This document shows, one piece after another, positions 34,326-47,143 of a DNA stretch of 64,000 nucleotides. Every line of letters starts with the position of its first letter. The first letter of the stretch is position 1. Under the pieces are notes generated by a model. It ran no database searches and was not told where the DNA came from. It saw nothing but the letters and a program-made list of their open reading frames with translations. A program made the translations under genes and the position numbers. This DNA comes from Cordylochernes scorpioides (lineage: Eukaryota; Arthropoda; Arachnida; Pseudoscorpiones; Chernetidae): NCBI GenBank assembly GCA_030710605.1, contig CP092863.1, positions 112,840,010 through 112,904,009 on the forward strand, read 5' to 3'.

Positions 34326-34583
34326 GTCAATAAGGACCTCCCCTTTGACCCTTGGGGGCGGACTTCCTTGTAAAAAGGCGGGGCTACGACACAGAAATTT
34401 TCCTTGTTTTAAATACTTTTTATATTCTTTTTCTGGAGAAACATAGAGGGTCCTCAATATAGGACTACACTCATGGACAAAACTTAAGGAAGTGGAATGT
34501 CAATAAGGACCTCCCCTTTGACCCTTGGGGGCGGACTTCTTTTATTGAAATGGCTTTATCCTTGTAAAAAGGCGGGGCTACAA
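34326..34583. repeat. Direct repeat CAATAAGGACCTCCCCTTTG
   Basis: Two copies (34326-34389 and 34499-34583) share CAATAAGGACCTCCCCTTTG, CCCTTGGGGGCGGACTTC and TTGTAAAAAGGCGGGGCTAC. The second has an extra ~20 bp inside. Between them lies a lone TIR of the 76-bp-unit MITE (TA + CACTCATGGACAAAACTTAA, 34466-34490). Confidence 0.75.
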
Positions 34584-34692
34584 CACATATATATTTTTTA
34601 ACAATGAAAAGAAACTTTATCGACTATTTAGTCAATGATTACACTCAGCCAAGAGTCAATAATGGAAAATATTTACAATTATCTGGATTCCG

Positions 34693-36160
34693 TCAGCAGC
34701 CCAGAGCCAGCCTGAGCTCGGACAATCCCCTTTGAATCATGGGATGGTAGTCGCGAGCATGCTCGGCGACAGTGCCGAGAAGCTCGGCAAGAATGACTTT
34801 TTCTCTAGGCGAGATATACGAGAGAAGTTCCTCCCTGTTCTCGGGCCCAATGATCGCAAATGAGACGGCGGTTTCCTCTAACCCTTTCTTGATTAGGTGC
34901 TTTAAGGCCTGTCGCCAGTTCAGTTTGTCGAGTAATTCACTTATCTGTAATTCGCACTTATACTCCAGCTCCTCCTGCTCCTGGGTCAACTGGAGAGGCA
35001 GTGGAGGCGGAGGTGTCGTCACGGTCGGTGTCGTCTCTTCCCCGTGGGGCGGTGTCGGCTCAGCAGGCCGAGGCGCAGGCAGTGGGGGTGTTGGAGTCAC
35101 TGCGGCTGGTATGGTCCCCTGTGCAAGCATAGGACCAGGAGGGGCAACGGAGGCCGGCTGGGCCTGAGGCACTGCTCCGGCAGGCTGAGAGGCCGGAGGG
35201 CGAGGGACCGCGGAAGCCTCAGGTGCCTCCATAGGCTCCATTGCCTGTAGGGCGCTGTTGGAGGTGGGCGGCGCCAGGACTTCGGCCGCTAACTCCATGG
35301 GCTCATAAGGAGGAGCCATGGCGTCCGATGGGGTTCTGGCAGGCAGGGCGGCAGAGGTGCCAGGAGCTGATGATTGTAGCTCAGGGCGCTTGCTGGCCAG
35401 CTTTGGTGGGGAAGCCGTGGTCTTCGGTGTTGGGCGGGTCGGCTGCCGATGCGCAGTGGGCGACGCATCAGGATGGGGTGCGGGGTGTGGCCGGCCGATG
35501 TTGGTGGTCCTGGGACCGATGCGGGTTGGGATGTTCTCCAAAGCAATACCCTCCCTAAGGAGGATAAAAGCCTCGCGTCGGCCATCCGTATAGATGAACT
35601 TGCCGGCCCTCAGCCGGATGGGGACGATGGATGTTACGTCACCGTAGGGCCTGAGGGCCTCGATGACGGCGGCGTCGTCCACGAAAAAGGGCAAGTTACC
35701 CACGGTGATTCTCTCCGCCCTTTTCTTAAAGGGGAAGGCCCTAAGGTGGGTGTGCCCGATTTGCAGGCCGTTTTTTATAAGCAGTTCCGCCATGGCCTTG
35801 GTGGACAGGCCCACCAGCTGTGTCCGTCCATTTTCATGATTTGGAGTATCTTCCCGGTTCCTCCGACCAGCTCGTCCGCCACCTGCAGGTAGTGGAAGGA
35901 CTCGAAGTCCGGGCAATGCTCCACAAAGACGCAGTGCTCTGGCCCGCTCTGGCGTCGGCGATGTCAGCCCGGGTAGCCCTGATCTCCTGGACTACTGTAG
36001 CTCTGCCCGTAGGTGGTCGTCTTCGTGGGGCTGCGCCGGTCCTTCCGGAGGCCGCGACACCGCTGGAGCGCTGTTCAACAGCGCGGCCTGGCGATTCCCT
36101 GCGTCTCCGTTTAGATCTTACTACGGTGAAGCCCTCTTCACCAGATTCCGAGGCCTCCAT
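34693..36160 (-). pseudogene. LINE-type ORF1 (gag-like) protein, frameshifted
   Basis: Starts at ATG 36160 with MEASESGEEGFTVVRSKRRR (acidic then basic) in one frame. Homology then moves to a second frame near 35940 (EHCVFVEHCPDFESFHYLQV) and to a third near 35837 (GRTQLVGLSTKAMAELLIKN), so two frameshifts break it. The middle domain (RITVGNLPFFVDDAAVIEAL ... YTDGRREAFILL) has the look of the ORF1 proteins of invertebrate LINEs. The CCHC knuckles usually following it are absent; instead there is a ~150-residue Pro/Ala-rich linker and a C-terminal domain with ISPREKVILAELLGTVAEHA, seen again in the 7.5 and 49.7 kb fragments. The 3' UTR contains the stem-loop at 34619-34636. ORF1 proteins of this class bind RNA in the retrotransposition particle; that role is inferred here. 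Confidence 0.7.
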
Positions 36161-36242
36161 TCGTTATATTATATTTATATTGTCGTTGTTTTAAATATTT
36201 TTTTATGTCTCTTTCTAGATAGTGATGGTTCGAATATAAGAC

Positions 36243-39200
36243 TACACTCATGGACAAAACTTTGATGTCGCCAGTCATTTTTGTTCACGCTTGGTTATCT
36301 CGTGTGTCTTCAATAAAGGTCACTGTAATATCTTTTAGAGTTATTGTCTGAATCCCGATATACATGCTAAAAGGCACAACTTCCTTAAGTTTTGTCCATG
36401 AGTGTATCTTTCAGAGTTATTGTCTGAATCCCGATATACATGCTAAAAGGTACAACTTCCTTAAGTTTTGTACATGAGTGTATCTTTCAGAGTTATTGTC
36501 TGAATCCCGATATACATGCTAAAAGGTACAACTTCCTTAAGTTTTGTACATGAGTGTATCTTTCAGAGTTATTGTCTGAATCCCGATATACATGCTAAAA
36601 GGCACAACTTCCTTAAGTTTTGTACATGAGTGTATCTTTCAGAGTTATGGTCTCAATCCCGATATACATGCTAAAAGGTACAACTTCCTTAAGTTTTGTC
36701 TATGGGTGTATCTTTCAGAGTTATGGTCTCAATCCCGATATACATGCTAAAAGGTACAACTTCCTTAAGTTTTGTCAATGAGTGTATCTTTCAGAGTTAT
36801 GGTCTCAATCCCGATATACATGCTAAAAGGGACAACTTCCTTAAGTTTTGTCCATGAGTGTATCTTTCAGAGTTATTGTCTCAATCCCGATATACATGCT
36901 AAAAGGTACAACTTCCTTAAGTTTTGTCCATGAGTGTATCTTTCAGAGTTATTGTCTGAATCCCGATATACATGCTAAAAGGCACAACTTCCTTAAGTTT
37001 TGTCCATGAGTGTATCTTTCAGAGTTATTGTCTCAATCCCGATATACATGCTAAAAGGCACAACTTCCTTAAGTTTTGTCCATGAGTGTATCTTTCAGAG
37101 TTATTGTCTAAATCCCGATATACATGCTAAAAGGCACAACTTCCTTAAGTTTTGTCCATGAGTGTATCTTTCAGAGTTATTGTCTGAATCCCGATATACA
37201 TGCTAAAAGGCACAACTTCCTTAAGTTTTGTCAATGAGTGTATCTTTCAGAGTTATGGTCTCAATCCCGATATACATGCTAAAAGGTACAACTTCCTTAA
37301 GTTTTGTACATGAGTGTATCTTTCAGAGTTATGGTCTCAATCCCGATATACATGCTAAAAGGTACAACTTCCTTAAGTTTTGTCTATGGGTGTATCTTTC
37401 AGAGTTATGGTCTCAATCCCGATATACATGCTAAAAGGTACAACTTCCTTAAGTTTTGTCCATGAGTGTATCTTTCAGAGTTATTGTCTCAATCCCGATA
37501 TACATGCTAAAAGGGACAACTTCCTTAAGTTTTGTCCATGAGTGTATCTTTCAGAGTTATTGTCTCAATCCCGATATACATGCTAAAAGGCACAACTTCC
37601 TTAAGTTTTGTCCATGAGTGTATCTTTCAGAGTTATTGTCTGAATCCCGATATACATGCTAAAAGGCACAACTTCCTTAAGTTTTGTCCATGAGTGTATC
37701 TTTCAGAGTTATTGTCTCAATCCCGATATACATGCTAAAAGGCACAACTTCCTTAAGTTTTGTCCATGAGTGTATCTTTCAGAGTTATTGTCTGAATCCC
37801 GATATACATGCTAAAAGGCACAACTTCCTTAAGTTTTGTCCATGAGTGTATCTTTCAGAGTTATTGTCTGAATCCCGATATACATGCTAAAAGGCACAAC
37901 TTCCTTAAGTTTTGTCCATGAGTGTATCTTTCAGAGTTATTGTCTGAATCCCGATATACATGCTAAAAGGCTACAACTTCCTTAAGTTTTGTCCATGAGT
38001 GTATCTTTCAGAGTTATTGTCTGAATCCCGATATACATGCTAAAAGGCACAACTTCCTTAAGTTTTGTCCATGAGTGTATCTTTCAGAGTTATTGTCTGA
38101 ATCCCGATATACATGCTAAAAGGCACAACTTCCTTAAGTTTTGTCCATGAGTGTATCTTTCAGAGTTATTGTCTGAATCCCGATATACATGCTAAAAGGC
38201 ACAACTTCCTTAAGTTTTGTCCATGAGTGTATCTTTCAGAGTTATTGTCTGAATCCCGATATACATGCTAAAAGGTACAACTTCCTTAAGTTTTGTCCAT
38301 GAGTGTATCTTTCAGAGTTATTGTCTGAATCCCGATATACATGCTAAAAGGCACAACTTCCTTAAGTTTTGTCCATGAGTGTATCTTTCAGAGTTATTGT
38401 CTGAATCCCGATATACATGCTAAAAGGCACAACTTCCTTAAGTTTTGTCCATGAGTGTATCTTTCAGAGTTATTGTCTCAATCCCGATATACATGCTAAA
38501 AGGTACAACTTCCTTAAGTTTTGTCCATGAGTGTATCTTTCAGAGTTATTGTCTGAATCCCGATATACATGCTAAAAGGCACAACTTCCTTAAGTTTTGT
38601 CCATGAGTGTATCTTTCAGAGTTATTGTCTGAATCCCGATATACATGCTAAAAGGCACAACTTCCTTAAGTTTTGTCCATGAGTGTATCTTTCAGAGTTA
38701 TTGTCTGAATCCCGATATACATGCTAAAAGGCACAACTTCCTTAAGTTTTGTCCATGAGTGTATCTTTCAGAGTTATTGTCTCAATCCCGATATACATGC
38801 TAAAAGGCACAACTTCCTTAAGTTTTGTCCATGAGTGTATCTTTCAGAGTTATTGTCTGAATCCCGATATACATGCTAAAAGGCACAACTTCCTTAAGTT
38901 TTGTCCATGAGTGTATCTTTCAGAGTTATTGTCTGAATCCCGATATACATGCTAAAAGGCACAACTTCCTTAAGTTTTGTCCATGAGTGTATCTTTCAGA
39001 GTTATTGTCTGAATCCCGATATACATGCTAAAAGGTACAACTTCCTTAAGTTTTGTCCATGAGTGTATCTTTCAGAGTTATTGTCTCAATCCCGATATAC
39101 ATGCTAAAAGGCACAACTTCCTTAAGTTTTGTCCATGAGTGTATCTTTCAGAGTTATTGTCTGAATCCCGATATACATGCTAAAAGGCACAACTTCCTTA

Positions 39201-42200
39201 AGTTTTGTCCATGAGTGTATCTTTCAGAGTTATTGTCTGAATCCCGATATACATGCTAAAAGGCACAACTTCCTTAAGTTTTGTCCATGAGTGTATCTTT
39301 CAGAGTTATTGTCTCAATCCCGATATACATGCTAAAAGGCACAACTTCCTTAAGTTTTGTCCATGAGTGTATCTTTCAGAGTTATTGTCTGAATCCCGAT
39401 ATACATGCTAAAAGGCACAACTTCCTTAAGTTTTGTCCATGAGTGTATCTTTCAGAGTTATTGTCTCAATCCCGATATACATGCTAAAAGGCACAACTTC
39501 CTTAAGTTTTGTCCATGAGTGTATCTTTCAGAGTTATTGTCTGAATCCCGATATACATGCTAAAAGGCACAACTTCCTTAAGTTTTGTCCATGAGTGTAT
39601 CTTTCAGAGTTATTGTCTGAATCCCGATATACATGCTAAAAGGCACAACTTCCTTATGTTTTGTCCATGAGTGTATCTTTCAGAGTTATTGTCTGAATCC
39701 CGATATACATGCTAAAAGGCACAACTTCCTTAAGTTTTGTCCATGAGTGTATCTTTCAGAGTTATTGTCTCAATCCCGATATACATGCTAAAAGGCACAA
39801 CTTCCTTAAGTTTTGTCCATGAGTGTATCTTTCAGAGTTATTGTCTCAATCCCGATATACATGCTAAAAGGCACAACTTCCTTAAGTTTTGTCCATGAGT
39901 GTATCTTTCAGAGTTATTGTCTGCAATCCCGATATACATGCTAAAAGGCACAACTTCCTTAAGTTTTGTCCATGAGTGTATCTTTCAGAGTTATGGTCTC
40001 AATCCCGATATACATGCTAAAAGGTACAACTTCCTTAAGTTTTGTCCATGAGTGTATCTTTCAGAGTTATGGTCTCAATCCCGATATACATGCTAAAAGG
40101 TACAACTTCCTTAAGTTTTGTCAATGAGTGTATCTTTCAGAGTTATGGTCTCAATCCCGATATACATGCTAAAAGGTACAACTTCCTTAAGTTTTGTCCA
40201 TGAGTGTATCTTTCAGAGTTATTGTCTCAATCCCGATATACATGCTAAAAGGCACAACTTCCTTAAGTTTTGTCCATGAGTGTATCTTTCAGAGTTATTG
40301 TCTCAATCCCGATATACATGCTAAAAGGTACAACTTCCTTAAGTTTTGTCCATGAGTGTATCTTTCAGAGTTATTGTCTCAATCCCGATATACATGCTAA
40401 AAGGCACAACTTCCTTAAGTTTTGTCCATGAGTGTATCTTTCAGAGTTATTGTCTGAATCCCGATATACATGCTAAAAGGCACAACTTCCTTAAGTTTTG
40501 TCCATGAGTGTATCTTTCAGAGTTATTGTCTGAATCCCGATATACATGCTAAAAGGCACAACTTCCTTATGTTTTGTCCATGAGTGTATCTTTCAGAGTT
40601 ATTGTCTGAATCCCGATATACATGCTAAAAGGCACAACTTCCTTAAGTTTTGTCCATGAGTGTATCTTTCAGAGTTATTGACTGAATCCCGATATACATG
40701 CTAAAAGGCACAACTTCCTTATGTTTTGTCCATGAGTGTATCTTTCAGAGTTATTGACTCAATCCCGATATACATGCTAAAAGGCACAACTTCCTTATGT
40801 TTTGTCCATGAGTGTATCTTTCAGAGTTATTGTCTGAATCCCGATATACATGCTAAAAGGTACAACTTCCTTAAGTTTTGTCCATGAGTGTATCTTTCAG
40901 AGTTATTGTCTCAATCCCGATATACATGCTAAAAGGCACAACTTCCTTAAGTTTTGTCCATGAGTGTATCTTTCAGAGTTATTGTCTCAATCCCGATATA
41001 CATGCTAAAAGGCACAACTTCCTTAAGTTTTGTCCATGAGTGTATCTTTCAGAGTTATTGTCTCAATCCCGATATACATGCTAAAAGGCACAACTTCCTT
41101 AAGTTTTGTCCATGAGTGTATCTTTCAGAGTTATTGTCTCAATCCCGATATACATGCTAAAAGGCACAACTTCCTTATGTTTTGTCCATGAGTGTATCTT
41201 TCAGAGTTATTGTCTCAATCCCGATATACATGCTAAAAGGCACAACTTCCTTAAGTTTTGTCCATGAGTGTATCTTTCAGAGTTATTGTCTCAATCCCGA
41301 TATACATGCTAAAAGGCACAACTTCCTTAAGTTTTGTCCATGAGTGTATCTTTCAGAGTTATTGTCTCAATCCCGATATACATGCTAAAAGGCACAACTT
41401 CCTTAAGTTTTGTCCATGAGTGTATCTTTCAGAGTTATTGTCTGAATCCCGATATACATGCTAAAAGGCACAACTTCCTTAAGTTTTGTCCATGAGTGTA
41501 TCTTTCAGAGTTATTGTCTGAATCCCGATATACATGCTAAAAGGCACAACTTCCTTAAGTTTTGTCCATGAGTGTATCTTTCAGAGTTATTGTCTGAATC
41601 CCGATATACATGCTAAAAGGCACAACTTCCTTAAGTTTTGTCCATGAGTGTATCTTTCAGAGTTATTGTCTGAATCCCGATATACATGCTAAAAGGCACA
41701 ACTTCCTTAAGTTTTGTCCATGAGTGTATCTTTCAGAGTTATTGTCTGAATCCCGATATACATGCTAAAAGGCACAACTTCCTTAAGTTTTGTCCATGAG
41801 TGTATCTTTCAGAGTTATTGTCTGAATCCCGATATACATGCTAAAAGGCACAACTTCCTTAAGTTTTGTCCATGAGTGTATCTTTCAGAGTTATTGTCTG
41901 AATCCCGATATACATGCTAAAAGGCACAACTTCCTTAAGTTTTGTCCATGAGTGTATCTTTCAGAGTTATTGTCTGAATCCCGATATACATGCTAAAAGG
42001 CACAACTTCCTTAAGTTTTGTCCATGAGTGTATCTTTCAGAGTTATTGTCTGAATCCCGATATACATGCTAAAAGGCACAACTTCCTTAAGTTTTGTCCA
42101 TGAGTGTATCTTTCAGAGTTATTGTCTCAATCCCGATATACATGCTAAAAGGCACAACTTCCTTAAGTTTTGTCCATGAGTGTATCTTTCAGAGTTATTG

Positions 42201-45200
42201 TCTGAATCCCGATATACATGCTAAAAGGCACAACTTCCTTAAGTTTTGTCCATGAGTGTATCTTTCAGAGTTATTGTCTGAATCCCGATATACATGCTAA
42301 AAGGCACAACTTCCTTAAGTTTTGTCCATGAGTGTATCTTTCAGAGTTATTGTCTGAATCCCGATATACATGCTAAAAGGCACAACTTCCTTAAGTTTTG
42401 TCCATGAGTGTATCTTTCAGAGTTATTGTCTCAATCCCGATATACATGCTAAAAGGCACAACTTCCTTAAGTTTTGTCCATGAGTGTATCTTTCAGAGTT
42501 ATTGTCTGAATCCCGATATACATGCTAAAAGGCACAACTTCCTTAAGTTTTGTCCATGAGTGTATCTTTCAGAGTTATTGTCTCAATCCCGATATACATG
42601 CTAAAAGGCACAACTTCCTTAAGTTTTGTCCATGAGTGTATCTTTCAGAGTTATTGTCTGAATCCCGATATACATGCTAAAAGGCACAACTTCCTTAAGT
42701 TTTGTCCATGAGTGTATCTTTCAGAGTTATTGTCTGAATCCCGATATACATGCTAAAAGGCACAACTTCCTTAAGTTTTGTCCATGAGTGTATCTTTCAG
42801 AGTTATTGTCTGAATCCCGATATACATGCTAAAAGGTACAACTTCCTTAAGTTTTGTCCATGAGTGTATCTTTCAGAGTTATTGTCTGAATCCCGATATA
42901 CATGCTAAAAGGCACAACTTCCTTAAGTTTTGTCCATGAGTGTATCTTTCAGAGTTATTGTCTCAATCCCGATATACATGCTAAAAGGCACAACTTCCTT
43001 AAGTTTTGTCCATGAGTGTATCTTTCAGAGTTATTGTCTGAATCCCGATATACATGCTAAAAGGCACAACTTCCTTAAGTTTTGTACATGAGTGTATCTT
43101 TCAGAGTTATTGTCTCAATCCCGATATACATGCTAAAAGGTACAACTTCCTTAAGTTTTGTCATGAGTGTATCTTTCAGAGTTATGGTCTCAATCCCGAT
43201 ATACATGCTAAAAGGTACAACTTCCTTAAGTTTTGTCAATGAGTGTATCTTTCAGAGTTATGGTCTCAATCCCGATATACATGCTAAAAGGTACAACTTC
43301 CTTAAGTTTTGTCCATGAGTGTATCTTTCAGAGTTATTGTCTCAATCCCGATATACATGCTAAAAGGCACAACTTCCTTAAGTTTTGTCCATGAGTGTAT
43401 CTTTCAGAGTTATTGTCTCAATCCCGATATACATGCTAAAAGGCACAACTTCCTTAAGTTTTGTCCATGAGTGTATCTTTCAGAGTTATTGTCTCAATCC
43501 CGATATACATGCTAAAAGGCACAACTTCCTTAAGTTTTGTCCATGAGTGTATCTTTCAGAGTTATTGTCTGAATCCCGATATACATGCTAAAAGGCACAA
43601 CTTCCTTAAGTTTTGTCCATGAGTGTATCTTTCAGAGTTATTGTCTGAATCCCGATATACATGCTAAAAGGCACAACTTCCTTAAGTTTTGTCCATGAGT
43701 GTATCTTTCAGAGTTATTGTCTGAATCCCGATATACATGCTAAAAGGCACAACTTCCTTAAGTTTTGTCCATGAGTGTATCTTTCAGAGTTATTGACTGA
43801 ATCCCGATATACATGCTAAAAGGCACAACTTCCTTAAGTTTTGTCCATGAGTGTATCTTTCAGAGTTATTGACTCAATCCCGATATACATGCTAAAAGGC
43901 ACAACTTCCTTATGTTTTGTCCATGAGTGTATCTTTCAGAGTTATTGTCTGAATCCCGATATACATGCTAAAGGCACAACTTCCTTAAGTTTTGTCCATG
44001 AGTTGTATCTTTCAGAGTTATTGTCTCAATCCCGATATACATGCTAAAAGGCACAACTTCCTTAAGTTTTGTCCATGAGTGTATCTTTCAGAGTTATTGT
44101 CTCAATCCCGATATACATGCTAAAAGGCACAACTTCCTTAAGTTTTGTCCATGAGTGTATCTTTCAGAGTTATTGTCTCAATCCCGATATACATGCTAAA
44201 AGGTACAACTTCCTTAAGTTTTGTCCATGAGTGTATCTTTCAGAGTTATTGTCTCAATCCCGATATACATGCTAAAAGGCACAACTTCCTTAAGTTTTGT
44301 CCATGAGTGTATCTTTCAGAGTTATTGTCTCAATCCCGATATACATGCTAAAAGGCACAACTTCCTTAAGTTTTGTCCATGAGTGTATCTTTCAGAGTTA
44401 TTGTCTCAATCCCGATATACATGCTAAAAGGTACAACTTCCTTAAGTTTTGTCCATGAGTGTATCTTTCAGAGTTATTGTCTCAATCCCGATATACATGC
44501 TAAAAGGTACAACTTCCTTAAGTTTTGTCCATGAGTGTATCTTTCAGAGTTATTGTCTGAATCCCGATATACATGCTAAAAGGCACAACTTCCTTAAGTT
44601 TTGTCCATGAGTGTATCTTTCAGAGTTATTGACTGAATCCCGATATACATGCTAAAAGGCACAACTTCCTTATGTTTTGTCCATGAGTGTATCTTTCAGA
44701 GTTATTGTCTGAATCCCGATATACATGCTAAAAGGCACAACTTCCTTAAGTTTTGTCCATGAGTGTATCTTTCAGAGTTATTGTCTGAATCCCGATATAC
44801 ATGCTAAAAGGCACAACTTCCTTAAGTTTTGTCCATGAGTGTATCTTTCAGAGTTATTGTCTGAATCCCGATATACATGCTAAAAGGCACAACTTCCTTA
44901 AGTTTTGTCCATGAGTGTATCTTTCAGAGTTATTGTCTCAATCCCGATATACATGCTAAAAGGCACAACTTCCTTAAGTTTTGTCCATGAGTGTATCTTT
45001 CAGAGTTATTGTCTGAATCCCGATATACATGCTAAAAGGTACAACTTCCTTAAGTTTTGTCCATGAGTGTATCTTTCAGAGTTATTGTCTGAATCCCGAT
45101 ATACATGCTAAAAGGCACAACTTCCTTAAGTTTTGTCCATGAGTGTATCTTTCAGAGTTATTGTCTGAATCCCGATATACATGCTAAAAGGCACAACTTC

Positions 45201-46971
45201 CTTAAGTTTTGTCCATGAGTGTATCTTTCAGAGTTATTGTCTGAATCCCGATATACATGCTAAAAGGTACAACTTCCTTAAGTTTTGTCCATGAGTGTAT
45301 CTTTCAGAGTTATTGTCTGAATCCCGATATACATGCTAAAAGGTACAACTTCCTTAAGTTTTGTCCATGAGTGTATCTTTCAGAGTTATTGTCTGAATCC
45401 CGATATACATGCTAAAAGGCACAACTTCCTTAAGTTTTGTCCATGAGTGTATCTTTCAGAGTTATTGTCTGAATCCCGATATACATGCTAAAAGGCACAA
45501 CTTCCTTAAGTTTTGTCCATGAGTGTATCTTTCAGAGTTATTGTCTGAATCCCGATATACATGCTAAAAGGCACAACTTCCTTAAGTTTTGTCCATGAGT
45601 GTATCTTTCAGAGTTATTGACTGAATCCCGATATACATGCTAAAAGGCACAACTTCCTTAAGTTTTGTCCATGAGTGTATCTTTCAGAGTTATTGTCTGA
45701 ATCCCGATATACATGCTAAAAGGCACAACTTCCTTAAGTTTTGTCCATGAGTGTATCTTTCAGAGTTATTGTCTCAATCCCGATATACATGCTAAAAGGC
45801 ACAACTTCCTTAAGTTTTGTCCATGAGTGTATCTTTCAGAGTTATTGTCTCAATCCCGATATACATGCTAAAAGGCACAACTTCCTTAAGTTTTGTCCAT
45901 GAGTGTATCTTTCAGAGTTATTGTCTGAATCCCGATATACATGCTAAAAGGTACAACTTCCTTAAGTTTTGTCCATGAGTGTATCTTTCAGAGTTATTGT
46001 CTGAATCCCGATATACATGCTAAAAGGCACAACTTCCTTAAGTTTTGTCCATGAGTGTATCTTTCAGAGTTATTGACTGAATCCCGATATACATGCTAAA
46101 AGGCACAACTTCCTTAAGTTTTGTCCATGAGTGTATCTTTCAGAGTTATTGTCTGAATCCCGATATACATGCTAAAAGGCACAACTTCCTTAAGTTTTGT
46201 CCATGAGTGTATCTTTCAGAGTTATTGTCTCAATCCCGATATACATGCTAAAAGGCACAACTTCCTTAAGTTTTGTCCATGAGTGTATCTTTCAGAGTTA
46301 TTGTCTGAATCCCGATATACATGCTAAAAGGCACAACTTCCTTAAGTTTTGTCCATGAGTGTATCTTTCAGAGTTATTGTCTGAATCCCGATATACATGC
46401 TAAAAGGCACAACTTCCTTAAGTTTTGTCCATGAGTGTATCTTTCAGAGTTATTGACTGAATCCCGATATACATGCTAAAAGGCACAACTTCCTTAAGTT
46501 TTGTCCATGAGTGTATCTTTCAGAGTTATTGTCTGAATCCCGATATACATGCTAAAAGGCACAACTTCCTTAAGTTTTGTCCATGAGTGTATCTTTCAGA
46601 GTTATTGTCTCAATCCCGATATACATGCTAAAAGGCACAACTTCCTTAAGTTTTGTCCATGAGTGTATCTTTCAGAGTTATTGTCTCAATCCCGATATAC
46701 ATGCTAAAAGGTACAACTTCCTTAAGTTTTGTCCATGAGTGTATCTTTCAGAGTTATTGTCTGAATCCCGATATACATGCTAAAAGGCACAACTTCCTTA
46801 AGTTTTGTCCATGAGTGTATCTTTCAGAGTTATTGTCTGAATCCCGATATACATGCTAAAAGGCACAACTTCCTTAAGTTTTGTCCATGAGTGTATCTTT
46901 CAGAGTTATTGTCTCAATCCCGATATACATGCTAAAAGGCACAAATTCCTTAAGTTTTGTCCATGAGTGTA
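36243..46971 (+). mobile_element. Giant 76-bp-unit MITE, 10.7 kb
   Basis: Bounded by a perfect 20-bp inverted pair that includes the TA: TACACTCATGGACAAAACTT at 36243 and AAGTTTTGTCCATGAGTGTA ending at 46971. A unique 5' block (TTTGATGTCGCCAGTC ... CTTCAATAAAGGTCACTGTA, 36262-36330) is followed by about 140 units of the satellite. The same unique block and termini define the three small copies in the window. No transposase is encoded, so mobility would need a Tc1/mariner-type enzyme in trans. Confidence 0.85.
36331..46971 (+). repeat. 76-bp satellite array, about 140 copies
   Basis: The head-to-tail monomer is TATCTTTCAGAGTTATTGTC + TGAATCCCGATATACATGCT + AAAAGGCACAACTTCCTTAA + GTTTTGTCCATGAGTG, period 76. 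Main variants are GTCTG/GTCTC, GGCAC/GGTAC, TTAAG/TTATG and TCCATG/TACATG/TCAATG. Indels are very rare (for example 37972, 39924, 43162, 43972, 44004). The last ~20 bases of every monomer plus the following TA are the element's terminal repeat. Frames such as 43054-43318 are products of the repeat. Confidence 0.97.
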
Positions 46972-47143
46972 GATTGCTCTTTCTTTCTCTTTGCATTCAC
47001 ACGAGCGCACGATAAAGAAGCAATCTCAAGATTTTTTTCCCCTCTATTCATCCTTACCGATCCACATGTACGCCTCTTTTTATCATACTTAGATTTAAGA
47101 AATCGTCATTTTAATTCTACAATGATTTGTCAATTTACCTCAC

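Noticed and set aside
34772..35892. Plus-strand frames up to 147 residues opposite the ORF1 remnant
   Set aside because: Antisense shadows of a GC-rich minus-strand ORF; no recognisable domain.
43054..44047. Plus-strand frames repeating FQSYGLNPDIHAKRYNF
   Set aside because: Translation of the 76-bp satellite; no gene features.
36331..46971. CRISPR-like regular repeat
   Set aside because: Units are contiguous with no unique spacers, in eukaryotic DNA; it is a satellite.
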